Notes: generated by a model from the letters alone, not told the origin. Shown: positions 1-7,506, numbered from the stretch's first letter. The stretch: 8,303 bases of DNA from a bacterium (GCA_027621615.1 JAQCBC010000027.1:1-8303); one strand, 5' to 3'. Numbers and translations: made by a program.

Positions 1-596
1 GTGCTGAGCCGGTGCCGGTTATTTCAGGCAATGTGAGCCTATATAATGAGTCCAAAACAGGATCATCGGTGTGTCCGTCACCGGTTGTGCTTGCCTTGGG
101 AACAATGTCTGATTTTCGCCAATCGGTGACCATGGCATTTAAAGCGGTTGGGTCAACGGTGCTATGGGTCGGTCAGTCAGCCCCTCAATTTGGGGGCACA
201 GTGATTGCGGACGTGGTACCCGATGCTGGCTTTTTGGCTGTTCCAGAGGTGGATTTAGACCGTGAAAAACAACAAAATGATTGGTGTTTGGCTGCAATAC
301 ATGCTGGCCACGTGTTGAGTTGTCATGATATTGCGACGGGCGGATTAATTGTGACCCTCGTTGAAATGCTGGGGGGCGCAACGGGTCATGGAACGATTGG
401 GTGTTCGGTAGCGTTGAACCCAGACACGCTATTTACAGATTGTTTTTCAGAATCTGGTGGGTATGTGGTGGAAGTGCCGAGTGATCGGGTTCAAGCGTTG
501 CTAAGCACCGCAGGGTCCGTGCCGGTTCGAGTGTTGGGTCAGACGATCCAAGATTCAAGTATTACTGTGAATCAAGTAGAAGTGTATCGATCATGA
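1..596 (+). CDS. purL: Phosphoribosylformylglycinamidine synthase subunit PurL, C-terminal part (5' end outside window)
   Basis: This is the last ~197 codons of PurL, the ATP-dependent synthetase subunit that converts FGAR to FGAM in cytoplasmic de novo purine synthesis. The reading frame is open from base 3, so the gene starts upstream of the window; the GTG at 12 is an internal valine, not a start. Family hallmarks are the segment PVISGNVSLYNE near the beginning, an SVTMAFK-like stretch at 156-176, the HDxxxGGL element (HDIATGGL, 324-347) and an FSES element (444-455). In small PurL proteins of about 740 residues the SGNVSLYNE motif lies roughly 200 residues from the C-terminus, which fits the length here. 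Two conserved spots look altered: family members usually have Ser plus an acidic or small residue in HDxSxGGL, here Ala-Thr, and the usual arginine after the FSES element seems absent. The stop overlaps the next start as ATGA. The identification is secure; the meaning of the substitutions is inference. Confidence 0.93.
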   Translation, partial: AEPVPVISGNVSLYNESKTGSSVCPSPVVLALGTMSDFRQSVTMAFKAVGSTVLWVGQSAPQFGGTVIADVVPDAGFLAVPEVDLDREKQQNDWCLAAIHAGHVLSCHDIATGGLIVTLVEMLGGATGHGTIGCSVALNPDTLFTDCFSESGGYVVEVPSDRVQALLSTAGSVPVRVLGQTIQDSSITVNQVEVYRS

Positions 597-2170
597 TTCG
601 AATAATAATTATGGGCATTGTGTTAGCGGTGGGGGTTTCGGCATTGGATACCGATGGGTTGTTTATTAAAAAGACAATTGTGTCCCCGGAATCAGCATGG
701 GTATTTTCAACTGTTGAAGAGAATGATCAGTACTTGGGCAAGAAATTTTCAACGGCATTGGCTAAGAAAATCAAGCGCATGAAGCGATTCGATACGGTTC
801 AATTTGACTCGTCGGTGTTTCAGCCGGTTTATGAAGCGATTCATGCAACCAGTACGGCCAATGCTGACTTGCTGGTGACCGCCCTTGAATCGCATGTGTT
901 GGATGATGTTGAAGCGATGCTCATGAGCAATGCGTACCAAAAGCGACGGGTGCGTGCGATTCAGCAGCGTCGGGGGGTTGGTTTTGCCCAAACCAAGGGG
1001 AAATCCAATGCGTATACGATGGAAGAAATGCAGATTTTAATGAATTCGGTGTATGTGTATATCCCCTATATTCGGTCGGCAGATACCGTAAAGGTTGAGG
1101 GAGAAAACCCGGTAACGGTGCGCACCATTACCGGGGGTATGCTGTGGTACAACGTGCAAATGAGCCCAACGGGCAGTGTTGCCCTTGTTCCGGTTCAAGA
1201 GATTGAACGGACCAGTTTTATGGCACTGCCGTCATCCATGGCGATTGAGCCCCTCATGGATGCTGGTATTATGCGGGCATTGCTCAGCAAAACAATTAAG
1301 GCGACAAAATCCATGCCAATGTTCACATTGGTTTCAAAAACAATCAGTGTGTCGGGCCGAGATTATACGCTGTCCCTCACCAAAGATAGTGGGGCCAAGT
1401 TAGACGACTTGTTTTTCTTGCAAGAGGATATGGAAAGCGATGGGGGTGGGATTGAACGAAAAACGGTGGGTTTGTTGCGGATTACCCAATCATCGCGCGA
1501 GGATTGGGCCCATGGGTATCAGCACATTGGCTCGGCGCGCGATCGTGGAGGCTATGTGATTGAGTCGCCACGTCGGGGCTTTCAACTGGGTGCCGGTGTT
1601 TATTACGCTGGGGATATTCAGTCATCGCGGATTTTAAGTTATTTGGACAACGATCAAACCCTAATGCTTCCATTTGATACAGCCCTGGGTTGGCAGGCGA
1701 GTTTGGATTATAATGTGGGTCGACATATCGGGGTTTCACAGTTGTTTGTGGGGGTTGATTATTCTCGGGCCGACTTGCAATCCAATTCTGGAGCGTCGAC
1801 CCAAGGCGATAATCGGATCGAGGCGTATCACACCCGATTGTCTAAAAAGTTCTGGTGGCAACGCCATGCTGTTCGGCTTGATGTGGGCACCGGAACGGAG
1901 CGTGTCCAGGCGTCTGATGCCGTTCGGTTAAGAAACTATAAACTTAAAATTCGATCCATGAAGTACGGAATTGGGTATGAATTTATGCTGAGCCCCCGCT
2001 GGTTGTTTAGCGCCACAGCGACCCAACATCGGATGTTTCGTTTGAGTCAATTGTCATACACGCTTGATGGTACTGCTTATCATTTTTCGAATTCGGATGC
2101 CCGTCAACTGGGGATCCAATACAATCGGGGGTATATGTCGTATCAATGTGGGATTCGGATTGACTTTTAG
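593..2170 (+). CDS. Exported outer-membrane beta-barrel protein with large N-terminal domain, function unknown
   Basis: This 525-residue protein begins with a short hydrophobic signal sequence (about residues 4-17, probable cleavage after VSA) and ends with a beta-barrel-like region. From about residue 329 there are alternating aromatic/hydrophobic strands (GFQLGAGVYYAG, ALGWQASLDY, QLFVGVDYS, RHAVRLDVG, KYGIGYEF, LFSATATQH), and the last residues YQCGIRIDF end in Phe, as in BAM-dependent outer-membrane proteins. I estimate 8-10 strands. Residues 20-320 are a separate, presumably periplasmic domain; its start (LGKKFSTALAKKIKRMKRFDTV) loosely recalls the TolB/CsgG-type fold, but this is weak. 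The start overlaps the purL stop by 4 bp and no clear Shine-Dalgarno is visible, so translation may be coupled. An in-frame ATG at 611 (Met7) is an alternative but would shorten the signal peptide. It is the first gene of the four-gene exported cassette. Outer-membrane location is well supported; the role is unknown. Confidence 0.75.
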   Translation: MIRIIIMGIVLAVGVSALDTDGLFIKKTIVSPESAWVFSTVEENDQYLGKKFSTALAKKIKRMKRFDTVQFDSSVFQPVYEAIHATSTANADLLVTALESHVLDDVEAMLMSNAYQKRRVRAIQQRRGVGFAQTKGKSNAYTMEEMQILMNSVYVYIPYIRSADTVKVEGENPVTVRTITGGMLWYNVQMSPTGSVALVPVQEIERTSFMALPSSMAIEPLMDAGIMRALLSKTIKATKSMPMFTLVSKTISVSGRDYTLSLTKDSGAKLDDLFFLQEDMESDGGGIERKTVGLLRITQSSREDWAHGYQHIGSARDRGGYVIESPRRGFQLGAGVYYAGDIQSSRILSYLDNDQTLMLPFDTALGWQASLDYNVGRHIGVSQLFVGVDYSRADLQSNSGASTQGDNRIEAYHTRLSKKFWWQRHAVRLDVGTGTERVQASDAVRLRNYKLKIRSMKYGIGYEFMLSPRWLFSATATQHRMFRLSQLSYTLDGTAYHFSNSDARQLGIQYNRGYMSYQCGIRIDF

Positions 2171-2189
2171 TTAAAAAAATTGTAAAATT

Positions 2190-2193
2190 GAGG
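2190..2193 (+). promoter_or_regulatory. Ribosome binding site of the DUF6175-like gene
   Basis: GAGG lies 5 nt before the ATG at 2199, inside the 28-nt A/T-rich gap after the beta-barrel gene. It supports this start, which also gives a textbook signal peptide. No terminator-like hairpin or convincing promoter is seen in the gap, so read-through transcription from the preceding gene is likely. Confidence 0.6.
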
Positions 2194-2198
2194 TTATT

Positions 2199-3473
2199 AT
2201 GAAAAAAACAACGTGCACAACTCTTATTGCTTTACTCCTTTCGTTTGGCGTGTATGCCAGTGGCCCTGTGTCTAAACAAGCGACGTTAATTGATTCGACG
2301 TCATCTTCAGAAGTGTTGCTTGAAGTGACAGGTATTTATAAATCGGATGAGCGCAGCAAGGGGAAAAAACGCAAAGATATCAAGAAAAATGGGGTCAAAA
2401 AAGCCTTGGATGATTCGCGAAAAGCGGCGGTGTATTTTTTGCTATTGAGTGGCACGGATCCCATTTTAACCCAAGATTCTGAAAAACTAGCCTTTAAGGC
2501 CATTGAAGATAGTTTTTTTGATATAAATACGATTCTAGGCTTTATTAGTTACGAAGATGGGGTTCCAAAAACCAAAGTGCTAACGGACGGAGAAACAGGA
2601 ATTCGCGTGGTTCAGCAAGTTAAAGTGAATAAAGAGGCCTTGATTCTAGATTTAGAAAAACGGGGTGTTTTGATTGAAAAAGATGATCTATTAGACCAGA
2701 TTGGAAACCCATTTATTATGGTTCTACCATCGGTATCGGATGATAAAAACCCCTTAGATCTGATCAAAAAAGATGCAAATTTGGGGCATGCCGCTGCGGT
2801 TATTCAAAGTTTATTAACAGCGCGTCAGTACGATGTGGTCTTGCCCGATCAGCAGCAATTCTTAAATGATCTCGTGGACGGTCAGCTATCCCTCAAAGAT
2901 ATTCCAACCGATATGGCGTACCAAATGGCCTTGTCTGTGGGCAGTGATATTTATATTGATTTTGAGCTGTCAGAAAGTGATGCTGGGTATGGCACCAAGC
3001 GAATGGCTGTTCGAGTCCGTGCGTTTGAAACCACCACGGCTCGATTGTTGGGGTCTGAAACGGGGTACAGTGAGGCTCGATCCGGGGATGACATGGTGTC
3101 AATTGAAGAGGCGATGTTGTCCGCTTTAGACAATGTATTGGCCCGCGTTACAACGTATTGGAAGAAAGATATTTACAAGGGATTGCAGTACAAAGTTATC
3201 GTATCCATTGACGGCGGGTTTAGTCCCAACAATCTTGAGCAGGTGCAAGACAGTGTCGTAGATAGCATGAGCGCCGTATCCTTAAAAACAAAAGAACAAA
3301 TTGTAACGGATCAGACCTTGGATTATGTATTGTGGGTAGACCCCAATGATTACCCAACGTCTCGTCAAGTCTGGCGAAAAATTCGCTCGGAGTTCCGGGA
3401 CTTAACCCGCATGGGTGAGATTGCATTGGCCAATCAAAACCGCAAGCTGTTAATTCTTCGGATTACCCCATAA
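2199..3473 (+). CDS. Secreted DUF6175-like protein of an envelope cassette
   Basis: This 424-residue protein has a classic signal peptide: MKK, a hydrophobic core, then VYA-SG with cleavage after about residue 20, so it should act in the periplasm or at the envelope. Three regions can be read. Residues ~35-150 form a mixed alpha/beta domain with a lysine-rich stretch (KGKKRKDIKKNGVKK) and resemble the N-terminal domains of LPP20/FlgT-type proteins. Residues ~170-320 begin with PFIMVLPS and contain YDVVLPDQQQ, a helix, GSDIYIDFEL and KRMAVRVRAFETTTARLLG, a TolB/CsgG-like layout. Residues ~325-424 start with GLQYKVIVSIDGG. The order (MVLP motif, 'xDIxIxF' strand, description of a tunable 'AFxxxT', then a xVIVxI C-domain) matches what I recall of the DUF6175 family; I could not run a search. 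It has a good ribosome site and is followed after 2 nt by the next gene. Family assignment is moderate; molecular function is unknown. Confidence 0.7.
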   Translation: MKKTTCTTLIALLLSFGVYASGPVSKQATLIDSTSSSEVLLEVTGIYKSDERSKGKKRKDIKKNGVKKALDDSRKAAVYFLLLSGTDPILTQDSEKLAFKAIEDSFFDINTILGFISYEDGVPKTKVLTDGETGIRVVQQVKVNKEALILDLEKRGVLIEKDDLLDQIGNPFIMVLPSVSDDKNPLDLIKKDANLGHAAAVIQSLLTARQYDVVLPDQQQFLNDLVDGQLSLKDIPTDMAYQMALSVGSDIYIDFELSESDAGYGTKRMAVRVRAFETTTARLLGSETGYSEARSGDDMVSIEEAMLSALDNVLARVTTYWKKDIYKGLQYKVIVSIDGGFSPNNLEQVQDSVVDSMSAVSLKTKEQIVTDQTLDYVLWVDPNDYPTSRQVWRKIRSEFRDLTRMGEIALANQNRKLLILRITP

Positions 3474-3475
3474 CC

Positions 3476-4804
3476 ATGCGAGTCTGGTTACTGATTGCGT
3501 TGGGTATACTATGCGTGCCGTTGGTTGCGGCCGAGCCGGATTGGTTTCGAAACCCAACCCAAACGGAGTATCCAGTAGAAACCCATTGGTTTGGGGTTGG
3601 GAATGCGGCTCAGCTGAAGCGCGCCATTGATGAGGCCAAAGCAACCTTGGCTGGCCAGATTGAAACCACAATATCCCAAAAAACAACGATGACAGATAAC
3701 GAAACCCATGTGGGATCCGTGAGTCAGTATCGGCGGTCCCGTCAATCGGAAATTCGCAGTACCATTCGCCAAACGTTGGCCAACGCTCAAATTGTTAAGC
3801 AAGTCAAGGATCGTGGGGGGTATTATGTACTTGTTGTCTTAGACAAGGCGCAGTATCGGTCTGGATTGTATAGTCAGTTGCAGCAGCTAAATCGAGACTT
3901 AAACACAGAATTGTTGTATCAAGGTTTGTTGGAAAGCGCACAGCGCTACGATAAAGCCTTGGATAAGTTTGATGCATTATTGGCGAAAGCCAAGGATTAT
4001 GACACACTGGTGTCTTTGTATAATTATGTGTCTCCCGAACCGTTTTTGCCCCAGCATAGTGGGTTAACGTTAACCGATATTCAGGGAAAAAAAACAGCCT
4101 ATGTGTCTGAATTTTCGCTTGAGTTGGATAGGCCGGCAGATGTGTCAACGGCATTGGGCAAACAGTCGGATAGCCCTGTGCGGTTGCGGATGCGCTGGAA
4201 AGACAATCCGGTGACTAATTTTGTTATTCGGGTGGCGTACAGCGATACTACGGTATTGGGCGATTATACAACGGATGCGTCGGGTTATGTTGAGTTTCAG
4301 CCCTATGGATTGCCCTTGTCCGCCAGTGATCAATATGTAACAGCCGGGGTCCATTTGCAGGGGCGTGCGCAGCAGTGGCAGGCCGATATGCCGGCCCCGC
4401 TACAAATTCCGTACACCGTGCGGGACTTGCGCTACACCCCGATTACACTGGTGGTTGAGTCGGATGACAGTGCGTGGGATAAGTATCTGGATCGCCCCTT
4501 GCGATCCGCCTTCAGCGCTCTGGGTTATTCGGTTGAAAATTCGGGGTCTAGTCCCTTTGCATTTCGGATTGATGTTGAGGACGAAAAGACCATGGGTTCT
4601 TACCAAAAAAACAATTACTATATGGCCGGAAGCCTTTTGCTGACCGCCAATCACAATGGCCAAGCGTCCATGGCGCCGGTGGCTATTCCATTTAAAGCAT
4701 TAGCGAAAAATCGAAAAAAAGCAATTCAAAAAATTGCGGATGATGTGGTGTTTTCGAAAATTCGTTTGCTTGAGTTATTAGCGTCAACAGGAGGTATAGA
4801 ATGA
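3476..4804 (+). CDS. Secreted protein with LPP20-like N-terminal domain, Ig-like middle and unknown C-terminal domain
   Basis: This 442-residue protein carries a signal peptide (residues 1-19, VAA-E), with no lipobox cysteine at the cleavage site, so it should be soluble in the periplasm. Residues 21-125 have the LPP20-type pattern: PDWFRNP, a GVGNA turn, a helix with regularly spaced alanines (AIDEAKATLAGQI), SQKT, and the closing strand YYVLVVLDKAQY. Residues ~126-185 look helical (QLQQLNRDLNTELL, YDKALDKFDALL). Residues ~233-310 resemble a bacterial Ig-like domain, with DYTTDASGYVEF matching the usual 'TDxxGxxxF' signature. Residues ~320-442 start ITLVVESDD, have a helix-strand pattern and end with a helix after KNRKKAIQKIADDV; a distant relation to TolB/CsgG-like modules is possible. 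The ATG follows the previous stop by 2 nt without a visible Shine-Dalgarno, so coupled translation is likely, and its own stop overlaps the next start as ATGA. Function is unknown; it probably partners its neighbours. Confidence 0.75.
   Translation: MRVWLLIALGILCVPLVAAEPDWFRNPTQTEYPVETHWFGVGNAAQLKRAIDEAKATLAGQIETTISQKTTMTDNETHVGSVSQYRRSRQSEIRSTIRQTLANAQIVKQVKDRGGYYVLVVLDKAQYRSGLYSQLQQLNRDLNTELLYQGLLESAQRYDKALDKFDALLAKAKDYDTLVSLYNYVSPEPFLPQHSGLTLTDIQGKKTAYVSEFSLELDRPADVSTALGKQSDSPVRLRMRWKDNPVTNFVIRVAYSDTTVLGDYTTDASGYVEFQPYGLPLSASDQYVTAGVHLQGRAQQWQADMPAPLQIPYTVRDLRYTPITLVVESDDSAWDKYLDRPLRSAFSALGYSVENSGSSPFAFRIDVEDEKTMGSYQKNNYYMAGSLLLTANHNGQASMAPVAIPFKALAKNRKKAIQKIADDVVFSKIRLLELLASTGGIE
4789..4795 (+). 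promoter_or_regulatory. Strong ribosome binding site of the LPP20-like lipoprotein gene
   Basis: AGGAGGT sits 5 nt upstream of the ATG at 4801 and inside the 3' end of the preceding coding sequence. It is the best Shine-Dalgarno match seen in the cassette and fixes the start of the lipoprotein gene despite the 4-bp ATGA overlap. It suggests that the lipoprotein is made at a higher rate than the gene before it, which has no visible site. Confidence 0.85.
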
Positions 4805-5400
4805 TAAAACGATATGGTAGTGTGTTGGGTGTGGCAATTATTGCCTTAACGATCTTGCATGGATGTGGGGCACCCGAAGAGTATGTGGGCATGGAAACCG
4901 TGGTGGAAACCAGTCAGAAAAAAGTGCCAAAGTGGGTTAAAAAACCACCGCAGCCCAGTCGAAAATACTATTACTTTGTTGGGCAAGAAGACGGTAAAAC
5001 CCGTAGCGATGTGTATGCGTATCAGCGGGCGATGTCTGAAATCAGTTCCTTTTTAAATACACGGGCACAGACCTTGTATTCACAGAAAGAAACGGGGGAT
5101 GGGCTGAACACATTGAGTAAATACCGAGAAAGTTATATTCAACTGGTGTCCAACGCGTCGATTCGGGGTGCTTTGCGAAAAGATCGTTATATGGAAAAAA
5201 TCAAAAAAACCATGGACAATGGCCACGATCGATTTTTCCGACATTATGTGTTGGTGGCAATTAGCAAAAAAGATTTAAAAGCGAGTGAAGAGCGAACCTT
5301 AGCTCAACAAATTGACACGGCAAAAGCAACAGATCCAGATGTCGCAGATGCATTGATCGCCATTCAATCCATTATTCAGCAAACGGTTATTGAAGAGTAA
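4801..5400 (+). CDS. LPP20-like lipoprotein
   Basis: This 199-residue protein has a type II signal peptide: MIKR, a hydrophobic core and the lipobox LHGC with the lipidated Cys at residue 22 followed by Gly, which does not suggest an inner-membrane retention signal. It should be anchored in the outer membrane facing the periplasm. The mature part has the LPP20-type layout: PKWVKKPP (43-50), the strand KYYYFVGQ (55-62), an alanine-spaced helix (AYQRAMSEISSFL), a middle helix around YRESYIQLVSNAS, the strand HYVLVAISKKDLK (148-160) and a charged helical tail. The same order occurs at the N-terminus of the preceding gene's product, so the two are probably distant homologues. It is the last gene of the cassette, overlapping the previous stop by 4 bp and preceded by a strong ribosome site. 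In other bacteria LPP20-family lipoproteins accompany flagellar or surface structures (for example FlgP), but no flagellar gene is present here. Confidence 0.8.
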   Translation: MIKRYGSVLGVAIIALTILHGCGAPEEYVGMETVVETSQKKVPKWVKKPPQPSRKYYYFVGQEDGKTRSDVYAYQRAMSEISSFLNTRAQTLYSQKETGDGLNTLSKYRESYIQLVSNASIRGALRKDRYMEKIKKTMDNGHDRFFRHYVLVAISKKDLKASEERTLAQQIDTAKATDPDVADALIAIQSIIQQTVIEE

Positions 5401-5433
5401 GTTGTAGTGCTACGGTTTGGGTTCCTTTGATTC

Positions 5434-7479
5434 ATGCTTTGGGCCCAGACCGTTCAGTCCCTATCCGGTGTCAGCCGTCAGTGGGTGGGTGTATTGGCTC
5501 GAATGGGTATTCACACGGTTTGGGACCTGATCCATTATTTTCCACTGTATCATGAAGATCGGGCGCAGTTGCCCAGTATCCGGTCCGTAGCGATTGACGT
5601 GCCCTTGGATACACCCGTGTCGGTGTGGGGGACGATGACGGCCATTGAGCATGGGGATGCCGTGAGTCGAGTACAGGTGAGCGATGCTACCGGCCAGGTG
5701 GGGGCGTTGTGGTTTCGGCAACCGCATGTTCGGCGGTTGTTTCGTTCTGGGCAACGGGTGTATGTATCGGGGAAACTGCAGTGGGATGACCGCCACGGTA
5801 TGCGGGTGATTCATGTCTCTGATTATGAGTTGGTTACCGGGCATACCCCCACCGGCCTTACGCCGATGTATGCATTGGTTAAAGGCATGAATCAGCGCAA
5901 GCTTCGGCAAATTATTACCACTAGTTTTCCAGTTATATCCGAACAGGAGTATTTGCCTCAGGGGCATGTCCAGGCCTACATGCGCTGGGCTGAAGCCGTG
6001 AAGGCCATGCATTTCCCTAAACAATTGACGGACTATCACCAGGCCCGGGACCGTTTGGCGTTTGATGAGTGGTTGTGGTTTCAAGTGGCGACGCAGTATC
6101 AAAAGCGGCAGAAACAGGCCGTGCAAATTAGCGAGCCGTTGCGGGCAAGTGGGCGGTTATTTCGGGACTATTGCAATCGGTTACCCTATACCTTAACCGG
6201 TGCTCAACAGCGGGTGATTGCGTCCATTCAAGCCGATATTCAACGGGACTTTCCCATGAACCGATTGGTTCAAGGGGATGTGGGGTGTGGCAAAACGGAT
6301 GTTGCTGTGGCAGCGTTGCTGATGGCGGTGGAGTCGGGAAAAAAGGGGGTGTTGATGGCGCCAACCGATGTGCTAGCCACGCAGCACTATGTGAAATTAA
6401 GCCAATTGTTAGCCCCCATTGGGGTTTCGGTGGTGTGCTTAAAAGGTGCGCTATCCGCTCAGGCCCGTCGGGAGACCTTGGCGCAGTTGGCGCAGGATAC
6501 TCCATTAATTGTGGTGGGCACACAGGCCTTGGTTCAAGCGTCCGTAGTGATGCAGCAGGTGGGGCTCATTGTGGTGGATGAGCAGCACCGATTTGGGGTG
6601 CTTCAACGACTGGCCTTGCAGGACAAAGGGCACATGCCTCATGCGTTGTACATGACGGCGACGCCGATTCCACGGTCGTTGGTGCTGACGCTGTACCGAG
6701 ACTTGGATCGCAGCGTCATTGACGAAAAGCCGCCCAATCGCCAAGACTGTGAAACGGTGTATGTGCATACACGCAATGCCCAGAAAGTTTTGGATTATTG
6801 TGCGCGCAATGCAGCCGTGGGTCGCCAAGTGTATGTGGTGTATCCGGTGATTGAGGAATCGGAATCCCATGATCTCAAGGCCGCTACCGCCGAATACCAG
6901 CGGTTATGCGATACGGTGTTTGCATCGGTTCGAGTGGGGTTGTTGCATGGGCGTCTATCGGTCAATGAAAAGCAGGCGATCATGGCTGCATTTAAATCTG
7001 GAGACTTGGATGTGTTAATCAGTACAACGGTCATTGAAGTGGGGGTGGATGTGCCCAATGCCAGTATTATGGTTATTTATCATGCGGAGCGATTTGGGTT
7101 GTCATCGTTGCATCAATTGCGGGGTCGGGTGGGCCGAGGCAGCGATGCAGCGACGTGTTTTTTAGTGGCTAACCCAAAAACACCGTCGGCGAAGCAGCGC
7201 ATTCAGGCTATGGTAGATACGTCGGATGGCTTTGAAATCGCCCAGCGGGATTTAACCATTCGGGGGGGTGGCGATGTGTTGGGGACCCGTCAGTCGGGCA
7301 TCAGTGCCTTGTTTCGCCTTGCGGATATGCAGCATGATGACCCCATTCGGGAGGATGCCAGTCGTGTTGCGGATGCTATTTTGGTCGAAGATCCAGCGTT
7401 GACGAGTGATCGGTACGCAGGTCTAAAACAACGGCTGGAGTATCAGTTTGATGCGCTGCTTTATAATCAATTGAATTAG
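5434..7479 (+). CDS. recG: ATP-dependent DNA helicase RecG
   Basis: RecG is a cytoplasmic superfamily 2 double-stranded DNA translocase that remodels stalled replication forks and branch-migrates Holliday junctions. The 681-residue length matches the family (E. coli 693). In order: an N-terminal HhH-like start (SLSGVSRQWVGVLARMGIHT), the 'DLIHYFPLYHEDR' signature (31-43), the OB-fold wedge (~60-135), the Q-like segment TLTGAQQR (253-260), Walker A GDVGCGKT (281-288), MAPTDVLA, VVGTQALV, Walker B DEQH (382-385), motif III MTATPIPRSL (407-416), STTVIEVGVDVPNA (530-543), QLRGRVGRG (561-569), and the C-terminal DGFEIAQRDLTIRGGGD...GTRQSG region typical of RecG. All helicase motifs look intact. 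Small variants: Cys replaces the usual Ser in Walker A, and RGGGD replaces RGPGE/D. The ATG at 5434 is chosen because an in-frame TGA lies at 5428 and the homology begins within the first dozen codons; no clear Shine-Dalgarno is visible. It lies 33 nt after the lipoprotein gene, so read-through is plausible. Confidence 0.97.
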   Translation: MLWAQTVQSLSGVSRQWVGVLARMGIHTVWDLIHYFPLYHEDRAQLPSIRSVAIDVPLDTPVSVWGTMTAIEHGDAVSRVQVSDATGQVGALWFRQPHVRRLFRSGQRVYVSGKLQWDDRHGMRVIHVSDYELVTGHTPTGLTPMYALVKGMNQRKLRQIITTSFPVISEQEYLPQGHVQAYMRWAEAVKAMHFPKQLTDYHQARDRLAFDEWLWFQVATQYQKRQKQAVQISEPLRASGRLFRDYCNRLPYTLTGAQQRVIASIQADIQRDFPMNRLVQGDVGCGKTDVAVAALLMAVESGKKGVLMAPTDVLATQHYVKLSQLLAPIGVSVVCLKGALSAQARRETLAQLAQDTPLIVVGTQALVQASVVMQQVGLIVVDEQHRFGVLQRLALQDKGHMPHALYMTATPIPRSLVLTLYRDLDRSVIDEKPPNRQDCETVYVHTRNAQKVLDYCARNAAVGRQVYVVYPVIEESESHDLKAATAEYQRLCDTVFASVRVGLLHGRLSVNEKQAIMAAFKSGDLDVLISTTVIEVGVDVPNASIMVIYHAERFGLSSLHQLRGRVGRGSDAATCFLVANPKTPSAKQRIQAMVDTSDGFEIAQRDLTIRGGGDVLGTRQSGISALFRLADMQHDDPIREDASRVADAILVEDPALTSDRYAGLKQRLEYQFDALLYNQLN

Positions 7480-7488
7480 CGATTGGAA

Positions 7489-7506
7489 ATGGGTATTAAT
7501 GCCCAT
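7489..7506 (+). terminator. Short hairpin 10 nt after recG, weak terminator candidate
   Basis: ATGGGTA and TGCCCAT pair as a 7-bp stem (one G-T wobble) around the loop TTAA. It begins 10 nt after the recG stop, which suits a 3'-end structure, but no T-tract follows (next bases AAGCCCATCC), so it is not a proper intrinsic terminator. It could be an RNA-stabilising hairpin or part of the element boundary. Confidence 0.25.

Noticed and set aside
12..14. GTG as the start of a short stand-alone gene
   Set aside because: The frame is open to the window edge and the codons before it continue the PurL motif, so it is an internal valine.
2171..2198. Terminator in the gap after the beta-barrel gene
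   Set aside because: The A-run at 2173-2179 has no preceding GC stem, and a ribosome site follows at once.
5401..5433. Possible terminator or promoter between the lipoprotein gene and recG
   Set aside because: Only GTAG-TG-CTAC, a 4-bp stem with a 2-base loop and no T-tract; no -35/-10 pair is convincing in 33 nt.
5461..6126. Long minus-strand open frame of 221 codons opposite recG
   Set aside because: Its translation is proline/histidine-rich with no family motif, and the opposite strand is an unmistakable RecG wedge domain, so it is a shadow frame.
6171..6581. Plus-strand 136-codon frame inside recG
   Set aside because: Glycine/cysteine-rich shadow of the Walker A region, without a ribosome site or recognisable motif.
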